This document shows positions 24,885 through 34,350 of a stretch of 46,745 bases of DNA, one piece after another. The stretch comes from Longimicrobiales bacterium (lineage in GTDB: Bacteria; Gemmatimonadota; Gemmatimonadetes; Longimicrobiales; RSA9). Made by a program: the position numbers and the translations under genes. Location of the stretch: assembly GCA_035461765.1 (NCBI GenBank), contig DATHUY010000056.1:1-46745 (forward strand), given 5' to 3'. The notes beneath the pieces are model-generated. The model made no database searches and was not told where the DNA came from. It was given only the letters and a program-made list of their open reading frames with translations. Position 1 is the first letter of the stretch, and each line of letters opens with the position of its first letter.

Positions 24885-26135
24885 CTACTCGTAACGGAGC
24901 GATTCGACCGGGTCCAGTGCTGCGGCGCGGCGCGCGGGGAAGACGCCTGCCATGAAGCCGATGATCGTGAGGATCGCCACCGTCGCAAATCCGATGTTCC
25001 ACGAGATCACCGGCTTCATCAGGTATTGCAGCGCTTCATTGTCGGGGTTGAGGCCGTTCATGACTGCGACTGCGATCCCGGCAGCGGCAATGCCGGCCAG
25101 GCCACCCGCCAGCGAGAGCAGGACGGCCTCGAAGACGAACTGTGACACGATGTGCCGCGAGCGTGCGCCGAGCGCCAGCTTGATGCCGACCTCCTGCGTA
25201 CGCTCTTTCACTGCGACGTACATGATGTTCGCCACACCGACCGCTGCGACCAGCAGCGTAAGCCCGCCGACCAGTCCCATGAAGACCTGGATGCCCGTCA
25301 GAATGCGGCGCGCCATGCGCGCGTCGGCCGCCCAGTCCTGCACGTAGAGCGCGGACCGGTCCGCGGGATCGAAGCGGTGCCGCTCGGCCAGCACGCGCCT
25401 GAGACCCTCCTGCGCCGCCTCGCTGTTGTGCGGATCGCGCGCACGCAACACGATGCGCGACGGCCGGCGCTGGTTGTACAGCAGCATGAACGTGCTCGCG
25501 GGGATTGTCGCGAGGCTGTGATCGTTGTTGTTCTCGATACCGGTCTGCACGCGGCGCGGCGCGATGCCGATCACCGTGAACGGCTGGTTGTTGAGGCGCA
25601 CGGCGTTGCCGAGCGCGTCACCATCGGGGAACAGCACGCGCGCAAGCGAGTCCGCAAGGAAGACGACACGGCGACGTTCGGTCATGTCGCGCGCGTTCAG
25701 GAAGCGGCCGCCGGGCGCCGGCATCATGTCCTTCATGAGCGCAAACGAAGCGTCCACTCCCTGCACCTGCGCATCCTCGCCGGTGCGGCTGCCCTCGACC
25801 GTGAGCCGGATACCCCAGCGCTGGTACAGGGCGCTCGCTGCTTCGATGTCCGGCACTTCCCTGACAAGTGCAGCGACGTCGTCCTCCTCGAGAGCGATGC
25901 GACGCTGTGAGGGGAGGCCGGCCCAGGGCGTGCGCGTCATCCCGCCGAACACGATGATCGCCTCGTCGTACGATGCGAGCAGCTCGCTCATCACCGCGCG
26001 CTTGATCCCCTCGCCCAGCGCGAGCAGCACGACGACAATGAACGTTCCGCACGCGATGCCGATGCTCGTCAGCAGCACGCGTGTCCGTTGCGCGCGCAGG
26101 TCCTCCCAGAACTCGGAAAGCAGGATTCGCCACAT
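24885..26135 (-). CDS. MacB-type ABC transporter permease (second of pair)
   Basis: 416 residues: N-terminal TM (TRVLLTSIGIACGTFIVVVL), a MacB periplasmic core domain (~45-270), then three C-terminal helices of FtsX type with KERTQEVGIKLALGARSRHI and ending RAAALDPVESLRYE. It lies 9 bp after the first permease, which it resembles, so the two probably form a heterodimer. Family members move substrates from the periplasm or inner leaflet by mechanotransmission and need an ATPase subunit; none is in this operon. Confidence 0.92.
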   Translation of the reverse strand: MWRILLSEFWEDLRAQRTRVLLTSIGIACGTFIVVVLLALGEGIKRAVMSELLASYDEAIIVFGGMTRTPWAGLPSQRRIALEEDDVAALVREVPDIEAASALYQRWGIRLTVEGSRTGEDAQVQGVDASFALMKDMMPAPGGRFLNARDMTERRRVVFLADSLARVLFPDGDALGNAVRLNNQPFTVIGIAPRRVQTGIENNNDHSLATIPASTFMLLYNQRRPSRIVLRARDPHNSEAAQEGLRRVLAERHRFDPADRSALYVQDWAADARMARRILTGIQVFMGLVGGLTLLVAAVGVANIMYVAVKERTQEVGIKLALGARSRHIVSQFVFEAVLLSLAGGLAGIAAAGIAVAVMNGLNPDNEALQYLMKPVISWNIGFATVAILTIIGFMAGVFPARRAAALDPVESLRYE

Positions 26136-26144
26136 GTCAGCTCG

Positions 26145-27362
26145 TCACCCGCGCAGGCATGTGACGGGGTCCAGGCGCGCTGCCTGGCGGGCGGGGAAGA
26201 CGCCGGCGGCAAAGGCAACGACGGCGAGCACCGCTGCGGTGATCGCGGCGACGCCGCCGGAAATGACAGGGTCACCCATGTCCTCGGTCGCGGGGATCAT
26301 CCCGACCAGCTTGACGACGAGCACGGCAAACAGGAATCCGAGCAATGCCCCGAGCCCGACGAGGAGTGCGGCCTCGCTCATGAACTGCACGACGATGTGC
26401 GAGCGTCGCGCGCCGATCGCGCGCTTGACGCCGATCTCCATCCGTCGCTCGCGCACGACGACGAACATGATGTTCGCGACACCGATGCCGCCGACGAGCA
26501 GCGTGAAGCCGCCGACGACGGCGAGGAAGATCTTCAGAGCGAGGAGGAAGAAGCGGATCTCCTGCTCGAACTCGGACGAGTCCCACTGCTGCAGCGCCCA
26601 CCGGTCGGACGGGTCGAAGCGGTGCTTCGCGCCCAGCAGGTCGAACGCGTGCTGCAGCGTTTCCGGCCCGACATCCGGAGACACAGGCGTGTACGCAATG
26701 CTCGAGATTGTCGTTGCGCCCGTGAGGATGCGATACGTGGTCGCGGGGATGAACGCGCGCGCGTCGTTGAGGAATCCCACGGAGCCGTCCCGCGGCTTCA
26801 GCACGCCGACCACCAGGAAGGTGGATCCCTTCATAATGAATTCGCGGCCGAGCGCGTCGCTTTCACCGAACAGCTGCGTGACGAGGCCCGGCCCGATCAC
26901 AGCGACGCGCCGGCGCTCGGCGATGTCGCGCGGATTGATGAAACGGCCGCGCGGGTCGACCTCGAGCTGCTGCAGCTCGGCGTAGACCGGCTCGATGCCG
27001 AACAGTGGGGCCTGTGACATGCGTTCCGCTGCACGCAGAGTCTGGTTTCCGTACGTCACCTCACTCAGCTGTGCGATGCCAGGGACTTCACGGCGCAGGA
27101 GCAGTGCGTCCTCGGGACGGAGTCGGATCGGCCGTCGTTCGGGCAGGCCGCGCCAGGCGTTGCGCGTCATGCCCGAGCCGAGCGTAACGACGCCCGTGCC
27201 GCTCACCATCTCCTCGCTCGCCTTGCGTTCGAGACCGGTGCCGAACGCCAGCAGCACGACCACGGCGAATGTGCCCCAGAAGATGCCGAACAGCGTGAGC
27301 GCCAGCCGCATCTTCTGCGTGCGCAGATCATCCAGGAACGTCACCGGCAGGAGGTGCTTCAC
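26145..27362 (-). CDS. MacB-type ABC transporter permease (first of pair)
   Basis: 405 residues from a GTG at 27362, 4 bp after the adaptor stop; the reading frame upstream of it is a shadow of the adaptor gene. Same layout as its neighbour: N-terminal helix (LALTLFGIFWGTFAVVVLLA), MacB_PCD domain, FtsX domain with VRERRMEIGVKRAIGARRSH and the end RQAARLDPVTCLRG. No fused or adjacent ATP-binding domain. With the HlyD-like adaptor and the convergent TolC-like gene it forms three of the four parts of a MacAB-TolC-type pump. Confidence 0.92.
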   Translation of the reverse strand: MKHLLPVTFLDDLRTQKMRLALTLFGIFWGTFAVVVLLAFGTGLERKASEEMVSGTGVVTLGSGMTRNAWRGLPERRPIRLRPEDALLLRREVPGIAQLSEVTYGNQTLRAAERMSQAPLFGIEPVYAELQQLEVDPRGRFINPRDIAERRRVAVIGPGLVTQLFGESDALGREFIMKGSTFLVVGVLKPRDGSVGFLNDARAFIPATTYRILTGATTISSIAYTPVSPDVGPETLQHAFDLLGAKHRFDPSDRWALQQWDSSEFEQEIRFFLLALKIFLAVVGGFTLLVGGIGVANIMFVVVRERRMEIGVKRAIGARRSHIVVQFMSEAALLVGLGALLGFLFAVLVVKLVGMIPATEDMGDPVISGGVAAITAAVLAVVAFAAGVFPARQAARLDPVTCLRG

Positions 27363-27366
27363 GGGT

Positions 27367-28467
27367 CTATTGCCCGCGCGGTCCGGCAGTGCGCTCCACG
27401 AGCCGGTCGCCCGCGGCGAGGCCGGAGACGACCTGCACATTGACGGCGTCGCTGACGCCGGTCCGGATCACACGGCGTTCCGTCGTGCCATCGGCTTTCT
27501 GCACGGCGACGGTCGCGGTGTCGCGCGCCCAGGTGATCAGCCGTTCCGGGATCAGCAGCGCGTCATCCGCGCGTTGCACGGTGATCTCCGCGCTCGCGGA
27601 GTAGCCCGCGCGCAACACCGCCCCGTCGGCGTCCGTGATCGCGATCTCAACGGGGAACCCGACGCTCTGTTCGTCGCGCTTGCTGCGGAGCGAGATACGA
27701 GTCACGCGACCCGTCATGCGCACGTCGGGAAGCGCACCGATCAGGATAGCAACCTCGGCGCCCGTCTGAAGGCGGCCGACATCGATCTCGTCCACGGTAC
27801 CGCGGAACACGAGGTCGCTCATGTCGGCCATCTTGAACAGCACGGTTCCCGGCTGGAACGAGCTCAGCGGAGACACCATCTCGCCGACCTGCACGATGCG
27901 CTCGAGGATGTAGCCGCTGATCGGTGCGGTGATGACGGACTCGAGCGGGCGATCACCTACGGTGACGCGTCCGCCCTCGAGCAGCGCCAGCTTCTCGCGC
28001 GCGATCGTCACCTGGAGCGCGAGCTCTTCCGCGCGCCGCTCCGACTGTTCGACCTGCAGCTCCGTCACGGCGCCGGTCTGCTGGAGCGAGCGCTGCCGTT
28101 CCAGCTCGCGCACCGCTGTCTCCAGCTCCATCTGCCGCAGCTCGAGTGCGCGGCGCGCATCCACCAGCTCCAGCGGCGTCGGGTCCGGCCGGATCTCGAG
28201 GAGCGGGGTGCCGGCTTCGACGAACTGGCCGGCGTCCTTGTACAGCTGACGGACGACACCCGAGACCTTTGACTTGACCTCGACCTCCGTGCTCGGCTCG
28301 ATCGTGCCGGACGCCATCGCCTTCTCGACGACGGAGCCGCGCGTCACCTCGAACGTCGCAGCCTGCACCAGCGACGTGTCGCCGTCGGGCATCATCGCGA
28401 TCCCGCCGGCGCTCACCGTGCCAATGCCGACGACTGTAAAGAGCAGGAGTTTCGTGCGCCGCTTCAT
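27367..28467 (-). CDS. HlyD/MacA-family periplasmic adaptor protein
   Basis: 366 residues from ATG 28467 (MKRRTKLLLFTVVGIGTVSA); ATGs at 28479 and 28509 would only add residues before the membrane anchor. Single N-terminal TM, a barrel-sandwich lipoyl-like domain split by an alpha-helical hairpin (LVDARRALELRQMELETAVR to VTIAREKLALLEGG, coiled coil), the returning lipoyl half (APISGYILERIVQVGEMVSP), then beta-barrel and membrane-proximal domains. Typical of MacA-type adaptors linking an inner-membrane permease to TolC. First gene of the three-gene operon; element B lies 150 bp upstream. Confidence 0.92.
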   Translation of the reverse strand: MKRRTKLLLFTVVGIGTVSAGGIAMMPDGDTSLVQAATFEVTRGSVVEKAMASGTIEPSTEVEVKSKVSGVVRQLYKDAGQFVEAGTPLLEIRPDPTPLELVDARRALELRQMELETAVRELERQRSLQQTGAVTELQVEQSERRAEELALQVTIAREKLALLEGGRVTVGDRPLESVITAPISGYILERIVQVGEMVSPLSSFQPGTVLFKMADMSDLVFRGTVDEIDVGRLQTGAEVAILIGALPDVRMTGRVTRISLRSKRDEQSVGFPVEIAITDADGAVLRAGYSASAEITVQRADDALLIPERLITWARDTATVAVQKADGTTERRVIRTGVSDAVNVQVVSGLAAGDRLVERTAGPRGQ

Positions 28468-28619
28468 GTGTCGCTCCATGACAGCGCCGCACCACGGGCG
28501 GCGATCCACCGGTGGCCGGCACGGGATCTGTTTGTGAGGTTCACTACGCAGGAATCGGGGGGACGCGGTAGACTCCCTACGTCACGATCAAAGGTGCGCC
28601 CGTCCGGCCGTGGTGTCAA

Positions 28620-28750
28620 CGGACGCGGAACCCACTCTGCAGAACGGCTCAGGCCCGCATGCCCATGGCGCTCCGGGACATTCGGCCTCGCCTTCCCGGG
28701 GACATGCGCATGCCTCCACAGGCCGTTCTGCAGAGTGGGTTCCGCGTCCG
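28620..28750. repeat. 131-bp inverted-repeat element, copy B
   Basis: The left arm 28620-28651 equals that of copy A; the right arm 28719-28750 pairs over its outer 29 bases and loses the last two pairs. The interior is in the same orientation as copy A (GCCCGCATG... GGGGACATGCGCATG). It sits 81 bp downstream of the Spy-like gene and upstream of the adaptor operon. The rest of 28468-28831 shows nothing I can name. Confidence 0.9.
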
Positions 28751-28831
28751 GCTGGGCGTGCCCGGCCACGGCTGGCGTTCACAGCCAGCGCTGGCATTAC
28801 CGGTCACACCTGGCGCCGGCCCTCCTTGCCG

Positions 28832-29425
28832 TCAGCGGATCGGGGCGTGCTGCTGCGCGCCCGCTCCCATCATCATACAGTGCATCATCATCGCACCGGC
28901 ACCCATCTCGTGGCCCGGCCCCGCACCCATCTGGTGCGCGCCCGCAGCCGCACCCATGGGACGGTCCCCGCCGTGCATCATCTGCATCATCGCGGGCATC
29001 AGGGCTTCGAGTCTGGAGCGCTGTTCGGCACTCAACGCCTGCCGCGCGGCGACCGACGCGCGGGCCATTTCGGTGTGCGCCAGGATCATGTGGTCGGCTG
29101 CTTCGCGCAGCTTCGCTTCGTACGCGGCGAAATCCGGTGCATCGGCCTCGAGCACCGCTGCAGCCTCCATGTGTGCCTTCATGGCCGGCTCCATGTGCGG
29201 CATGGCCCTTTCCTGCGCCTGATCGTGCAGCGCTTCGAGACGACTGACCTGGTCTGCCGACAGCGCCAGCGAATCCTGCAGGTGCAGCAGCATCTGCGGC
29301 GGCGGTCCACCCATCATGGCGATGCACCGCTGCATTGCCTCCTGCTGCATGGGCATCGCGGGATCCTGCGCCGCCGCCGGCGCACCGACCAGCGACACAG
29401 TGAGTACTCCGATCCATGCTTTCAT
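28832..29425 (-). CDS. Spy/CpxP-like periplasmic protein with Met-rich tail
   Basis: 197 residues. Signal peptide MKAWIGVLTVSLVGAPAAAQ; the start is fixed by AGGAGG about 7 bases upstream. The body is a helical LTxxQ-like protein (LSADQVSRLEALHDQAQERA ... LSAEQRSRLEALMPAMMQMM), the pattern of Spy/CpxP chaperones and metal-resistance sensors. The C-terminal ~50 residues are extremely Met/His/Gly-rich (MGAGAMMMHCMMMGAGAQQH) and could bind Cu(I)/Ag(I), though no metal transporter gene is adjacent. Function as a periplasmic chaperone or metal buffer is inferred. Confidence 0.8.
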   Translation of the reverse strand: MKAWIGVLTVSLVGAPAAAQDPAMPMQQEAMQRCIAMMGGPPPQMLLHLQDSLALSADQVSRLEALHDQAQERAMPHMEPAMKAHMEAAAVLEADAPDFAAYEAKLREAADHMILAHTEMARASVAARQALSAEQRSRLEALMPAMMQMMHGGDRPMGAAAGAHQMGAGPGHEMGAGAMMMHCMMMGAGAQQHAPIR

Positions 29426-29649
29426 ACTGCCCTCCTGGATCAAGTGTGCTGCAATGAACGCCGTGCTCTTCTCCATGGAACCGGCGGATCGGGCCAGGGA
29501 GACGCACCCTGGCCGCATGGTGTCGGCCTGGGTGGTGGGGTCGGCGTCCGGGCGCGGCGGGACCCGGTGCACGGCGGGGTGCTCCCCGTGTGAGTGGCGC
29601 ACCGCTGGAGATCGCTGCATGAGCCGCGCCGCCGTACGCTGATCGATGC

Positions 29650-30432
29650 TCACGGCGCGTACAGGGGCATGAGCAGCCAGCCGATTCGGGCGAGTCCCAT
29701 TGCCAGCATGTCGCCTGCCGGCGTGGCTCCCAGAAGGAAGGTCCCCGCGATTGTCAGCACCATTCCCGGTATGCCCCATGCGAACGCAGGGTGAATTCGC
29801 GCTGCTCGCCGCCTATCGTTTATCATTGCGATGAGTGGGAAGATCACGGAAGCGAGCATTCCGACGATCGAGACAGACGGACCGGGTCCCGCGATCCTCA
29901 CTGCGATCCGGAACGTCGCCGCTCCGAGTGCGACGGCGCTGGCGAGCAGGATGAGCCGCTTGTGGTCCTCGACGCGCCTGCGTCGCCGCATGGCTTCCAC
30001 GTAAAAGACGGTGAACAGGACCCACGAGCTGAAGATCGGTAGTCCCATGAACCGCCAGAACGGGCTTCCGTCGGGTGCACGTGCGAGGTGGATCTGAACC
30101 ACACTCACGATGAGTCCGACCGCGACCATGACTGCGCCCAGCCCGAGACTGGCCAGGCCGAGGGTACGGTGAATCGCCACGTTCCGCGCGCGAATGAGTG
30201 CCGCCTGCAGGGGCAGGACCATGTACCACGCGAAAAAGGACCAGCCGTGCACGTGCACGACCGGCGAGACGTCCGGGTAGACGCCCCGCGCGATCGGACC
30301 GAAGTACGTGAAGGAGAACCCCACGAACATCGTGCAGGTCATGGCCGCGGTGATCAGGAGGTAAAACGGGCTCCGCGCCGTTGATCGGGCCGCGCCGCCT
30401 CTCGTCAAAGCGTCCATTTGGGCAGTACTCAT
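29650..30432 (-). CDS. Polytopic membrane protein, about seven helices, function unknown
   Basis: 260 residues with about seven hydrophobic segments. Conserved-looking polar positions sit at helix ends: VVHVHGWSFFAWYMVLPLQA, NVAIHRTLGLASLGLG and RRRRVEDHKRLILLASAVAL. Paired His near helix ends recall haem- or quinone-linked membrane proteins such as DUF2306-like ones, but no firm family can be given. It begins 3 bp after the stop of the lipoprotein gene and is therefore co-transcribed with it. The gap 29426-29649 holds nothing recognisable. Confidence 0.7.
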   Translation of the reverse strand: MSTAQMDALTRGGAARSTARSPFYLLITAAMTCTMFVGFSFTYFGPIARGVYPDVSPVVHVHGWSFFAWYMVLPLQAALIRARNVAIHRTLGLASLGLGAVMVAVGLIVSVVQIHLARAPDGSPFWRFMGLPIFSSWVLFTVFYVEAMRRRRRVEDHKRLILLASAVALGAATFRIAVRIAGPGPSVSIVGMLASVIFPLIAMINDRRRAARIHPAFAWGIPGMVLTIAGTFLLGATPAGDMLAMGLARIGWLLMPLYAP

Positions 30433-30435
30433 CCG

Positions 30436-30972
30436 TCAGTGTATGCGGCCGGCGTACGTGTAGGTGGCGAGGCCGCTCATGAGGTCGATCGTCCCGTCGA
30501 TCTCGAGCACGCCGTGCAGGTCGGCGAGGTCGGCGGTCCCGCCCGTGATGACGGCGCGACCTTTGAATGAGGCGACGGTAGGACTGACGAGCTCGCCGGT
30601 GTCGGATGCGACCAGGTCGATGACGCCATACTGGCCCGCCACCATACATTGGCAGCGGATCGTGAAGTGCGCGTTGAAGCGGCCATCGGAGTGAATGACG
30701 ACCTTCAACTCATCGGTGTAACTCCCGGTGAGCGTACCGGTGACCGATCCCGCAGACGTCTGGTCGAGGATCGTGTTGGGCCCTGCCTGGCGGAACTCCA
30801 GACTCGTGATCGTGGTCTGGTCGAACGTACCGGCGGCAGCCATGTGAGGTGCCGCGTCGGCCGGCGTGAGCGTCAGCGCGTCCGTCTGCACCACGTCCGG
30901 CGCTGTCGCGGATTCGCAGGCGCTTACTGCCAGCGCGAGGATCAGCAGGGAAATGCGGGGCATGATCTTCAT
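30436..30972 (-). CDS. Putative lipoprotein of unknown function
   Basis: 178 residues. MKIMPRISLLILALAVSACE is a lipoprotein signal with Cys19. The mature part has alternating beta-strand pattern (TSLEFRQAGPNTILDQTSAG, VTGTLTGSYTDELKVVIHSD, FTIRCQCMVAGQYGVIDLVA), suggesting a small beta-barrel or allene-oxide-cyclase-like fold; a CQC motif is present. The start is fixed by GGAGG about 7 bases upstream. It leads a two-gene unit with the polytopic protein and is divergent from the ECF sigma/kinase pair, so it could be that sigma factor's target (inference). Confidence 0.7.
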   Translation of the reverse strand: MKIMPRISLLILALAVSACESATAPDVVQTDALTLTPADAAPHMAAAGTFDQTTITSLEFRQAGPNTILDQTSAGSVTGTLTGSYTDELKVVIHSDGRFNAHFTIRCQCMVAGQYGVIDLVASDTGELVSPTVASFKGRAVITGGTADLADLHGVLEIDGTIDLMSGLATYTYAGRIH

Positions 30973-31203
30973 GGTGTCCTCCGTGCGCCGGTCGTGCCGG
31001 CAATGAGTGGTGAAATGAGCAACTTCACCCTCGTGTACGCGGTCTGGCTGAAAACCGGGCCATGGAACGGGAGGAAGCGCGGCACAGCGTGGGCCCGCGT
31101 CGTCCGCGGATGTCGTCCACGCGCAGCAACGTGCTTGAAGCGGCTGTCGGCGGGGCGTATGGTTCCCAGATACCCGACGAACCGTCGCACGCGTGGGGGC
31201 GAT

Positions 31204-31800
31204 GTGGTCGAAGCGAAGCAGGTACAGCAGACCGTCGCACGGCTGCTGGATGAGCTCGGCAGTGGTGATCGAGATGCCGTGGACAAGCTCTTCGCCATCC
31301 TGTACGACGAGCTGAAGGAGCTGGCGGCGCGGCAGCGCCGGCGCTGGCACGGCAACTACACGCTCAACACCACGGCGCTGCTGCATGAAGCGTGGCTCAG
31401 GCTCGTCGGTCAGTCCCGCATCGAGGTGGAGGGGCGGGCTCATTTCCGTGCGCTCGCGGCGCGTGCGATGCGTCACATCCTGTGCGACTACGCGAGGGAT
31501 CGCGCGACGTTGAAGCGGGGCGGCCAGTTCGAGAAGCTGCCGTTCGAGGATCTGCTCGCGATCCCTGACCAGGGCGTGCTCAACGAATCACAGTCCCACA
31601 CGCTCCTCGCCCTGGATGAGGCGCTCGAGCGGCTGGCGCAGGTCGATGAGCGGCAGATCAGGGTCGTCGAATGCCGCTTTTTCGGTGGCATGACCATCGA
31701 AGAGACCGCGATCGCGCTCGACATCTCACCCCGCACGGTGAAGCGGGACTGGGCGATGGCCCAGGCCTGGCTGCACCGTGAGATCGGGCATCGCGTGTGA
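31204..31800 (+). CDS. ECF-type RNA polymerase sigma factor paired with a Ser/Thr kinase
   Basis: 198 residues from GTG 31204 (preceded by GGGGGC); an in-frame ATG at 31159 is the alternative. Sigma2 region: [20 protein letters not shown] ... [17 protein letters not shown] ... [20 protein letters not shown]; sigma4: [40 protein letters not shown]. This is the PF07638 ECF type. The usual acidic DAED stretch that binds beta-prime is replaced by NTT (Thr56, Thr57). The stop overlaps the kinase start by 3 bp (GTGTGA), so both are made together. No anti-sigma factor is present, consistent with control by phosphorylation as known for ECF43 EcfP/PknT. Confidence 0.88.
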   Translation: MVEAKQVQQTVARLLDELGSGDRDAVDKLFAILYDELKELAARQRRRWHGNYTLNTTALLHEAWLRLVGQSRIEVEGRAHFRALAARAMRHILCDYARDRATLKRGGQFEKLPFEDLLAIPDQGVLNESQSHTLLALDEALERLAQVDERQIRVVECRFFGGMTIEETAIALDISPRTVKRDWAMAQAWLHREIGHRV

Positions 31801-34295
31801 GCGACGCACCTCGGGATTCGCATCGCGAACGGCTCGCCGCGCTTTTTGAAGAAGCGATCGATCTGCCGCCCGCGGAACAGGCGGCATTCGTCGAGGCGGC
31901 GTGCGGCGACGACGAATTACTGCGCGAGGAGTTGAGATCGCTGCTCGCGTCCCACGCGGCTGCGCCGGACTTCCTGGAAGTGATGGGCGCGGAGATCCTC
32001 GGGACCGCGTTCGCTCCCACACCCGGACACACCCTTCACGCCGGTCACGTGGTCGGGCGACGTTACCGCATCGTGGCGCCACTCGGCAGCGGCGGCATGG
32101 GCGTCGTGTACAAGGCGCACGACGCAGTGCTCGATCGCGTCGTCGCCCTGAAGTTCCTGCCCGAACATCTGACCGCGGACGCAGCTGCCCGCGCCCGCCT
32201 CGAAAGCGAAGCGCGCGCGGCGTCAGCGCTGGATCATCCAAACATCGCCGTCGTGTACGATATCGGAACAACGGCACCGTCCACGGGTGATCCGGTGGGC
32301 GGGCGTCTGTTCATCGCGATGGCGTGCTACGACGGTGAGACGATCGAGCAGAAAGTCGCGCGCGGACCTCTGCCGATTGACGACGTGCTCGCCTACGCCA
32401 TCCAGCTGCTGGATGCGTTGTCCCGGGCGCACGCCGCGGGCATCATCCACCGCGACATCAAGCCCGCGAACATCATCGTCACCGATGCCGATCATCTCAG
32501 GATCGTGGACTTCGGCGTTGCAAGAAATGCTCGCTCGAGGCTCACCCGTGAAGGCGTGAGGCTGGGTACCGTCGCATACATGAGTCCGGAGCAGACGCGC
32601 GGCGATGACGTGGACGAGCGAACGGACCTCTGGTCCGCGGGTGTCCTGCTCTACGAGATGCTGACTGGTGTTCGACCTTTCCGTGGCGCTGCGGACCAGC
32701 CGATCATCCACGCTATCCGGAATGATGATCCGGCGCCGGTCGAGTCGCTGCGGCCGGACGTTCCGCCACAGCTGGCGCGTGCGGTGCATCGCTGCCTGGC
32801 CAGAGCACCCGATCGTCGCCACGAGGATGCCGCAGCACTGCTCTCTGATCTGCGGGCGATCGCCACGGAGGGGACGGTCGATGTGCATCAGGCGTCGCGG
32901 CCGTCCATTGTCGTGCTGCCGTTCGTCAACATCAGCCCGGATCCCGGAAATGAGTATCTCAGCGACGGTCTGACCGAGGAGGTCATCGCTGACCTCTCGC
33001 GCATCCGAGCTCTACGGGTGATCTCACGCACATCTGCCATGCGTCTCAAACGGACCGGGAGCGACGTACGGACGATTGCGCGGGAGCTGGGCGTGCGCTA
33101 CGTGCTGGAGGGCGGCGTGCGCAAAGCGGGTGACGCGCTGCGGATCACTGCACAGCTCATCGACGCACACACGGATGACCAGCTCTGGGCACGCAGGTTC
33201 GACGGCACTATGGCCGACGTGTTCGACATGCAGGAGCAGGTCGCACGTGCGGTAGTCGAAGCGTTGAGGCTCCGTCTGTCTGCAGGCGAGGCGCAGGCAC
33301 TGGCGGAGCGACCGATCCGCGATGTGCGCGCGTACGAATCATACCTCCGCGCGCGCTACGAGGCGTGGCGCTTCTCGCACGAGGGGCTCGAGCGGGCTAA
33401 GCGATACATCGAGACCGCGCTCGCGGTGGTAGGTGATAACGAGCTGCTCTTCAGCACGCTGGGTCACATCATCGCGATGCATGTGGAGGCCGGTGCCGAT
33501 CCTGACGCAGGCCTGGAGCGCGTTCACGAGATCGCGGACAAGGTCTTCACGCTGAATGCACATTCCCCGCGCGGCCATTGGCTCGAGGCATGGTGTGCGT
33601 TTGCGCGGGGGGATCTGCGCACTGCGATCCGCGCCGGTGCGAGGGCACATGCACTCGATCCGGACGAGCCTGACACGCTACTGTTGCTCGGTTATGTCCA
33701 CGCACACGCCGGCCGCAATGCAGAAGCGGCCGCGTTCCTCGCGCGCGCGCTCGAGGTGGATCCGCTGACACCGCTGACGCAGGGCGTACAGGGCTTCGTA
33801 CCGGTTCTCGAAGGCAGGTTTGCCGACGCGGTCGCACCATATCGACGGCAGCTGGAGATGGATCCGGAGAGTCCGTTCGCCGCGGTGTTCACCGGCTGGG
33901 CGGTAGCCTATGATAGCCGGCTCGAAGAGGCCGATGCGCTGCTGATCGCCGCGGCGCAGCGTTTCCCGCAATCTGTTTTCGCCTCCTTTGCGCGCTCCCT
34001 GGCGCACGGCCTGCGCGGGGAGCGTGATGAGGCGGTGCGTGCGATTACACCGGCCTTCGTGGCCGCTGCCCGTGCAAGCGAGATGTTCGCGCGCGAGCTC
34101 GCGCACTGCTACGCTCTGGCCGGAGAGAACGCGCGGGCGCTCGACTGGCTGGAGCGCGAGGTCGAGCTCGGCATGGTGAACTACCCCTACCTGGCGGAGC
34201 ACGACTGGTTTCTGGACGGTGTGCGTGGCGAGCCCCGGTTCAGGAAGCTGCTCGAACGTGTGCGTGCTGAGTATAAGGAGCTGGCAGTAGTTTGA
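31797..34295 (+). CDS. Ser/Thr protein kinase with TolB-like and TPR domains
   Basis: 832 residues from an overlapping GTG. Residues 1-85 are an N-terminal segment typical of this family ([33 protein letters not shown]). The kinase domain is ~90-355: GSGGMG (97-102), ALKF Lys119, HRDIKPAN (H218, D220), DFG D238, MSPEQT. It keeps the Arg of HRD, unlike the kinase at 3839. Then a TolB/adenylate-cyclase-associated N-terminal-like domain (~370-500, [20 protein letters not shown]) and TPR-like helices (~520-820). No TM helix is seen, so it is probably soluble. The likely substrate is the overlapping ECF sigma factor (inference from coupling). Confidence 0.92.
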   Translation: MSDAPRDSHRERLAALFEEAIDLPPAEQAAFVEAACGDDELLREELRSLLASHAAAPDFLEVMGAEILGTAFAPTPGHTLHAGHVVGRRYRIVAPLGSGGMGVVYKAHDAVLDRVVALKFLPEHLTADAAARARLESEARAASALDHPNIAVVYDIGTTAPSTGDPVGGRLFIAMACYDGETIEQKVARGPLPIDDVLAYAIQLLDALSRAHAAGIIHRDIKPANIIVTDADHLRIVDFGVARNARSRLTREGVRLGTVAYMSPEQTRGDDVDERTDLWSAGVLLYEMLTGVRPFRGAADQPIIHAIRNDDPAPVESLRPDVPPQLARAVHRCLARAPDRRHEDAAALLSDLRAIATEGTVDVHQASRPSIVVLPFVNISPDPGNEYLSDGLTEEVIADLSRIRALRVISRTSAMRLKRTGSDVRTIARELGVRYVLEGGVRKAGDALRITAQLIDAHTDDQLWARRFDGTMADVFDMQEQVARAVVEALRLRLSAGEAQALAERPIRDVRAYESYLRARYEAWRFSHEGLERAKRYIETALAVVGDNELLFSTLGHIIAMHVEAGADPDAGLERVHEIADKVFTLNAHSPRGHWLEAWCAFARGDLRTAIRAGARAHALDPDEPDTLLLLGYVHAHAGRNAEAAAFLARALEVDPLTPLTQGVQGFVPVLEGRFADAVAPYRRQLEMDPESPFAAVFTGWAVAYDSRLEEADALLIAAAQRFPQSVFASFARSLAHGLRGERDEAVRAITPAFVAAARASEMFARELAHCYALAGENARALDWLEREVELGMVNYPYLAEHDWFLDGVRGEPRFRKLLERVRAEYKELAVV

Positions 34296-34350
34296 TGACA
34301 GCGCCGTCACTGGTATGGGCAGCCGCAGATATGATCGCCGCTTCAGAGGT

